This document shows, piece after piece, positions 55,671 to 64,000 of a DNA stretch of 64,000 nt. The stretch lies in assembly GCF_001571325.1 (NCBI RefSeq), contig NZ_BCTO01000013.1:62001-126000 (forward strand), in the 5' to 3' direction. The DNA is from Delftia tsuruhatensis NBRC 16741 (GTDB lineage: Bacteria; Pseudomonadota; Gammaproteobacteria; Burkholderiales; Burkholderiaceae_C). The stretch's first letter is position 1. Each line of letters starts with the position of its first letter. Position numbers and translations under genes: made by a program. The notes under the pieces were generated by a model. That model ran no database searches. It saw nothing but the letters and a program-made list of their open reading frames with translations, and had not been told where the DNA came from.

Positions 55671-56663
55671 GTGTCTGAACTGCATAAATTCATCTTCGAA
55701 GGCCTGCCCGTGCGCGGCTCCATCGTTCGCCTCACCGATGCCTGGCAGGAAATCCTGCAGCGCCGCGCGGGCAACGGCGAGACCGGCGCCTACCCCGCTG
55801 CCGTGAGCGAACTGCTGGGAGAAATGGCGGCTGCGGGCGTGCTCATGCAGTCCAATATCAAGTTCAACGGCGCCCTGGTCTTCCAGGTCATGGGCGATGG
55901 CCCGGTCAAGCTGGCTGTGGCCGAGGTGCAGTCCGATTTCGGCCTGCGCGCCACCGCCACCCTGATCGGCGACCCTCCCGAAGGCGCCACGCTGGAACAA
56001 CTGCTCAATGTGCACGGCGGCGGCCGCTGCGCCATCACGCTGGACCCCAAGGGGCGCCAGCCGGGCCAGCAGCCCTACCAGGGCGTGGTGCCGCTGCAGG
56101 ATGCGCAGGGCCGGCGCTTCACCAAGGTGTCCGACGCGCTGCAGCACTACATGCTGCAGTCGGAACAGCTGGACACCGTGCTGGTGCTGGCGGCCGACGA
56201 CCAGGTGGCCGCCGGCCTGCTGATCCAGCGCATGCCGGTCAAGGGTGAGGCCAACCTGGCCGCTGCCACCGAAAGCGAGCAGTCGGGCCAGGATGCCATC
56301 GGGCTGAACGAGGACTACAACCGTATCGCCACGCTGGCCTCCAGCCTCACGCGCGACGAGCTGCTCACCCTGGATGTGGAGACCATACTGCGCCGCCTGT
56401 TCTGGGAAGAGAAGCTGATGCGCTTCGTGCCCCAGCAGGACGAGGAGCATCCGCGCTTTGCGTGCACCTGCAGCCGTGACCGTGTGGCGTCCATGCTGGT
56501 GTCGCTGGGCTCCGAAGAGGTGGAGAGCATCCTGGAGGAGCGCGGCAGCATCGAGGTGGGCTGTGACTTCTGCGGCAAGCAGTACGAATTCGATCCCATC
56601 GACGCAGCCCAGCTGTTCACCGAGGCCGGCAAGCAGCCGCCGACCTCGACGAACGTCCAGTAA
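55671..56663 (+). CDS. hslO: Redox-regulated chaperone Hsp33
   Basis: A 330-residue cytoplasmic chaperone activated by oxidation. The C-terminal zinc switch is complete: CTC (CxC, about residue 264) and CDFC (CxxC, about residue 300), and the domain in front (RLFWEEKLMRFVP) is typical. The start is GTG at 55671, with no competing ATG nearby. Length is slightly above the E. coli protein (292). It guards unfolded proteins during oxidative and heat stress. It ends 12 bases before the convergent hypothetical gene. Confidence 0.95.
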   Translation: MSELHKFIFEGLPVRGSIVRLTDAWQEILQRRAGNGETGAYPAAVSELLGEMAAAGVLMQSNIKFNGALVFQVMGDGPVKLAVAEVQSDFGLRATATLIGDPPEGATLEQLLNVHGGGRCAITLDPKGRQPGQQPYQGVVPLQDAQGRRFTKVSDALQHYMLQSEQLDTVLVLAADDQVAAGLLIQRMPVKGEANLAAATESEQSGQDAIGLNEDYNRIATLASSLTRDELLTLDVETILRRLFWEEKLMRFVPQQDEEHPRFACTCSRDRVASMLVSLGSEEVESILEERGSIEVGCDFCGKQYEFDPIDAAQLFTEAGKQPPTSTNVQ

Positions 56664-56675
56664 ATACGCCCGGCT

Positions 56676-57173
56676 TCAGTCTCGCCCGCTGCGCAGCGCG
56701 TCGAACAATCGCCGCTCGCAGTCCGGGTCGCTGCATTGCTCGCAGCCGTAGGGGCGAAGGCGCGCGCTGCCTTGCGCGGGGCTTGCGGGCAGCCAGGACC
56801 AGTCCATTTGCGGAGCCTTGAGCCTGAGCGACTCGGCCAGCTGTTGCCATTGCCGGGCGGTATTGCCGTAGAGCACCACGTAGTCGCGTGACTGGCTTTG
56901 CAATTGGTCGCGCCAATGCTGGAGCTGTGCGGCAGGGCCATCGCTCACCCCTTCGTGCTCGGTGACGGAGGCTCTCCAATCCAGTCCCAGCAGGTAGACG
57001 GCCCCATGTTCCGGCAGAGACTGCCCCGGCTCGGCCGCCAGGCATTGCCAGTCGGCAGGAGATGCTCCGTGGTGCCGCCAGGCCTGGCGCAGTGCATGGG
57101 CCATGGAAAGCGCGAGCGCGGGTGGCGATCCCAGAAGAATCACCGGGGGCGGGGGCAAGCGGTCTGTGTCCAA
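56676..57173 (-). CDS. Hypothetical protein with cysteine-rich C-terminal tail
   Basis: A frame of about 165 residues between hslO and ftsB, with no recognised family. Visible features are a hydrophobic stretch PPVILLGSPPALALS near the N-terminus, VYLLGLDW, a segment DYVVLYGNTARQWQQLA, and a C-terminal YGCEQCSDPDCERRLFDAL with a CxxCx3C pattern that could bind metal. The start is unsure: TTG 57171-57173 is proposed because the frame begins after the ftsB terminator, with GTG 57143 and ATG 57104 as alternatives. The coding pattern (third-position G/C) supports a real gene. Confidence 0.6.
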   Translation of the reverse strand: MDTDRLPPPPVILLGSPPALALSMAHALRQAWRHHGASPADWQCLAAEPGQSLPEHGAVYLLGLDWRASVTEHEGVSDGPAAQLQHWRDQLQSQSRDYVVLYGNTARQWQQLAESLRLKAPQMDWSWLPASPAQGSARLRPYGCEQCSDPDCERRLFDALRSGRD

Positions 57174-57226
57174 GTACCTGTCTCGGCTTGCGCGCAGGCC
57201 CGGGCAAGGGGCGCAGGCGCCTTGTT

Positions 57227-57260
57227 GCAAAAGCACAAGGCCGGCATGAAGCCGGCCTTG
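57227..57260 (-). terminator. Probable terminator after ftsB
   Basis: A perfect 10-bp stem (57236-57245 with 57251-57260), 5-base loop. The minus strand continues with TGCTTTTGC, a weak T run. It lies 19 bases after the ftsB stop. Confidence 0.65.
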
Positions 57261-57279
57261 GTGCAGGAAATCCCAATCC

Positions 57280-57558
57280 TCAGCGCCGCACGATCTGCAC
57301 GAAGATCTCGTTGGGCTTGACCATGCCCAGTTCGCTGCGGGCCTTTTCCTCGACCATGGCCAGGCCGTCCTTGAGGTCGTTGACCTCGGAGGCCAGGCGG
57401 TCATTCTCGGCTTTTTCCAGCGCGTTGGCCACGTTCTGGTCGTGGATCTGCTGCTGCAGTTCCTTGACGTAGGCCACGCTGCCATGGCCCAGCCACAGCT
57501 GCGCGTGCACGGCAGCCAGCAGGGCGAGCAGGACAATGGGGACGACGCGGTTGACCAT
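57280..57558 (-). CDS. ftsB: Cell division protein FtsB
   Basis: A 92-residue bitopic membrane protein of the FtsQLB complex, which signals to the septal peptidoglycan synthase. It has one N-terminal membrane segment (about 4-21) followed by a leucine/alanine-rich coiled coil (about 30-75) and a short C-terminal periplasmic part (KPNEIFVQIV). Length and context match: ftsB lies downstream of eno in many beta- and gammaproteobacteria. A terminator-like hairpin lies between eno and ftsB, so read-through or a local promoter must supply its transcript. Confidence 0.92.
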   Translation of the reverse strand: MVNRVVPIVLLALLAAVHAQLWLGHGSVAYVKELQQQIHDQNVANALEKAENDRLASEVNDLKDGLAMVEEKARSELGMVKPNEIFVQIVRR

Positions 57559-57580
57559 GGGGGCAGATATCGCTGACAGG

Positions 57581-57614
57581 AAAAAGGCTTGCAGGCCCGA
57601 TGGCTTGCAAGCCT
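57581..57614 (-). terminator. Hairpin after eno, probable partial terminator
   Basis: A 9-bp stem (57585-57593 with 57606-57614) around a 12-base loop, with five A on the plus strand at 57581-57585 giving a T run on the minus strand. It sits just after the eno stop, before ftsB. Confidence 0.7.
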
Positions 57615-57622
57615 AACGCTTT

Positions 57623-59438
<1,816 letters not shown>

Positions 59439-59441
59439 GGG

Positions 59442-60299
59442 TCAGACTCCAAAATCGTTTTCGAGGAAGCCGTTCTTCTTGGTCACGTCGTCGAGCGCGA
59501 CCAGGGTTTCGAGCAGGGCCTTCATGTGCTTGAGCGGCACGGCGTTGGGGCCGTCGCTGAGGGCGCAGGGAGGATTGGGATGGGTTTCCATGAACAGTCC
59601 GGCCACGCCCACGGCCACGGCCGCACGCGAGAGCACGGGCACCATCTCGCGCATGCCGCCGCTGCTGGTGCCGTTGCCGCCGGGCAGCTGCACGCTGTGC
59701 GTGGCATCGAAGACAACGGGCGCACCGGTCTCGCGCATGATGGACAGGCTGCGCATGTCCGAGACCAGATTGTTGTAGCCGAAGCTGGCGCCGCGCTCGC
59801 AGGCCATGAAGCTGTCCTCGGGCAGGCCGGCCTCCTTGGCGGCGGCGCGGGCCTTGTCGATGACATTCTTCATGTCATGCGGGGCCAGGAACTGGCCCTT
59901 CTTGATGTTCACCGGCCGGCCCGACTGGGCCACGGCACGGATGAAGTCGGTCTGGCGGCACAGGAAGGCCGGCGTCTGCAGTACGTCCACGACCTGGGAC
60001 ACGGCCGGTATCTCGGCCTCGGTGTGGACGTCGGTCAGGATGGGGACCTGCAGGTCCTTCTTCACCTTGGCGAGGATCTCCAGGCCCTTGTCCATGCCCG
60101 GGCCGCGAAAGCTGGCGCCCGAGCTGCGGTTGGCCTTGTCGTAGCTGCTCTTGAAGATGAAGTGGATGCCCAGGGCCGCCGTGATTTCCTTGAGCTGCCC
60201 CGCCACGTCCATCTGCAGCTGCTCGGACTCGACGACGCAGGGACCTGCAATGAGAAAGAAGCGCCGGTCGAGGCCGACGTCGAAGCCGCAGAGTTTCAT
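59442..60299 (-). CDS. kdsA: 3-deoxy-8-phosphooctulonate synthase (KDO-8-P synthase)
   Basis: A 285-residue enzyme that joins phosphoenolpyruvate and arabinose 5-phosphate to form KDO 8-phosphate for lipopolysaccharide. Landmarks are [39 protein letters not shown], and the C-terminal [11 protein letters not shown] and [11 protein letters not shown] 60297-60299 is preferred; the open frame upstream has no similarity. It is 41 bases after pyrG and runs on into the DUF1330 gene. Confidence 0.97.
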   Translation of the reverse strand: MKLCGFDVGLDRRFFLIAGPCVVESEQLQMDVAGQLKEITAALGIHFIFKSSYDKANRSSGASFRGPGMDKGLEILAKVKKDLQVPILTDVHTEAEIPAVSQVVDVLQTPAFLCRQTDFIRAVAQSGRPVNIKKGQFLAPHDMKNVIDKARAAAKEAGLPEDSFMACERGASFGYNNLVSDMRSLSIMRETGAPVVFDATHSVQLPGGNGTSSGGMREMVPVLSRAAVAVGVAGLFMETHPNPPCALSDGPNAVPLKHMKALLETLVALDDVTKKNGFLENDFGV

Positions 60300-60340
60300 G
60301 GTGGGGATTCCTTGGGAAATGGTGGGCGGCGTTGCGGGGC

Positions 60341-63325
<2,985 letters not shown>

Positions 63326-63342
63326 CACCATCGAAGGCCCGC

Positions 63343-63864
63343 ATGTCACAGAACACCTACGAAGGTCCCCGCCACGGCGACTATGTGCGCTATGTGGATG
63401 AGCTGCTGCGCGCCAGCCCCCTGTACCGCTCTGCGGCCCATGGCTGGATGGCGCAGGGACGCAGCGATTTCACCGACGCGGTGGCCACGCCGGGCGCGCA
63501 GTCCCAGTCCGTGGTCGAGCGCGTGCGCGAGCAGGTGCAGGCTGCGGCCGAGAAGGCGCGCATCGCCGCGCAGCAGGCGTCGGTGCCTGCCCTGCCGGGG
63601 CGCCAGCCGTCTGCAGGCGACAGGAATGGTGGGAGGGCCGATCGCGGCCGGCAGGCGGCGCGGGCACAGCAAGCCCAGGCGTCCTCCGCCGCCAAGGCCG
63701 TCAAGAAGACGGTCTTCAAGATAGGTCCGGGCCAGTTGCTGGGTATCGTGATCGGCCTGATCCTGGCCGTGGTGATTCCGGGCATCGGCCCCTTCATCCT
63801 GCTGCTCACCATCATCAATGCCATCGTCAAAGGCTTTCGCAGCGGGCTCAAGTCGTCCGGGTGA
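63343..63864 (+). CDS. Small membrane protein of unknown function between coaBC and dut
   Basis: A 173-residue protein with no recognised family name. The N-terminal part (about 1-75) is hydrophilic (YEGPRHGDYVRYVDELL), followed by an Ala/Gln/Arg-rich middle and one or two membrane segments near the C-terminus (about residues 133-165, GQLLGIVIGLILAVVIPGIG and ILLLTIINAIV). No signal peptide is seen. ATG 63343 follows the coaBC stop by 17 bases, so it is co-transcribed. Its position inside coaBC-dut is its main clue. Confidence 0.75.
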   Translation: MSQNTYEGPRHGDYVRYVDELLRASPLYRSAAHGWMAQGRSDFTDAVATPGAQSQSVVERVREQVQAAAEKARIAAQQASVPALPGRQPSAGDRNGGRADRGRQAARAQQAQASSAAKAVKKTVFKIGPGQLLGIVIGLILAVVIPGIGPFILLLTIINAIVKGFRSGLKSSG

Positions 63865-63934
63865 CGGCGCGGGGCACAATGCGCGCTTTGCTTTTCAAGA
63901 GAGCCTGCCGTGAGGCGCTCCCCAGATTGTTTCC

Positions 63935-64000
63935 ATGAACGTTGATATCAAGATCCTTGACGCGCGCCTGCGCGAGAACATGCCCGCCTACGCCACGCCG
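63935..64000 (+). CDS. dut: dUTP diphosphatase, 5' part only
   Basis: Twenty-two codons are visible before the window ends, reading MNVDIKILDARLRENMPAYA and onward. This matches the N-terminus of bacterial dUTPases, which hydrolyse dUTP to dUMP and keep uracil out of DNA. The position after coaBC is the usual one. The start lies 70 bases after the preceding stop, with no strong ribosome site visible. Confidence 0.88.
   Translation, partial: MNVDIKILDARLRENMPAYATP

Overview
The window is 64 kb of high-GC, gene-dense bacterial chromosome. The gene families point to a betaproteobacterium of the Comamonadaceae, most like Delftia or Comamonas. That placement is an inference from gene content: several orphan Bug/TctC solute receptors, a MutL carrying its own endonuclease motif, a CeoAB-OpcM-type efflux operon, and the pyrG-kdsA-eno-ftsB and coaBC-dut blocks. 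No rRNA, tRNA, CRISPR array or insertion sequence was recognised.

Layout, left to right. (1) 1-4.4 kb, minus strand: miaA followed by a LolD/MacB-like ABC exporter. (2) 4.4-8.2 kb: a Bcr/CflA drug exporter, then a periplasmic rhodanese and a YeeE/TsuA-type sulfur importer separated by a strong terminator. (3) 8.4-11.6 kb: a visibly A/T-richer island holding a VRR-NUC-like nuclease of the type VI effector kind and two tandem DUF3396-type immunity paralogues. (4) 11.6-20 kb: an ankyrin protein, two alpha/beta-hydrolase lipoproteins, a double-domain methylglyoxal synthase, a penicillin-binding-protein-like serine hydrolase, and gdhA. (5) 20.2-28.4 kb: LysR regulator, lipase-like protein, and RND adaptor, pump and outer-membrane channel, in the order of the Burkholderia ceo/bpeEF loci. 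(6) 28.4-31.9 kb: LysR, M20 amidohydrolase and Bug receptor. (7) 31.9-38.9 kb: mutL, two glycine-zipper lipoproteins around a DedA protein, amiC, tsaE and divergent queG. (8) 39-42.1 kb: a multi-PAS diguanylate cyclase broken by a 23-bp tandem duplication. (9) 42.3-47.9 kb: AraC regulator, ureohydrolase, SSS symporter, LysR regulator and AEC permease. (10) 48.2-51.3 kb: Bug receptor, xerD, Bug receptor. (11) 51.4-55 kb: two tandem degenerate-EAL/HDOD proteins and a ferritin-like DUF455 protein. (12) 55.1-64 kb: gamma-carbonic-anhydrase-like protein, hslO, a hypothetical gene, ftsB, eno, a DUF1330 gene, kdsA, pyrG, then divergent coaBC, a small membrane protein and the start of dut.

How the genes relate. 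The order queG / tsaE-amiC-mutL-miaA is an old proteobacterial arrangement. Here it is stretched: about 1.9 kb lies between amiC and mutL, and about 27.5 kb (sections 2-6) between mutL and miaA. Most sections in that interval are self-contained modules for sulfur uptake, toxin-immunity, efflux, or peptide/amide catabolism, which suggests stepwise insertion or rearrangement. The right end is conserved housekeeping: CTP and KDO synthesis, glycolysis, cell division, CoA synthesis and dUTP hydrolysis.

The most interesting items are the nuclease/immunity island with its odd 5' end, the frameshifted cyclase, the lipase-like protein that has lost its catalytic serine, the methylglyoxal synthase with a degenerate extra domain, and the overlapping divergent starts of tsaE and queG.
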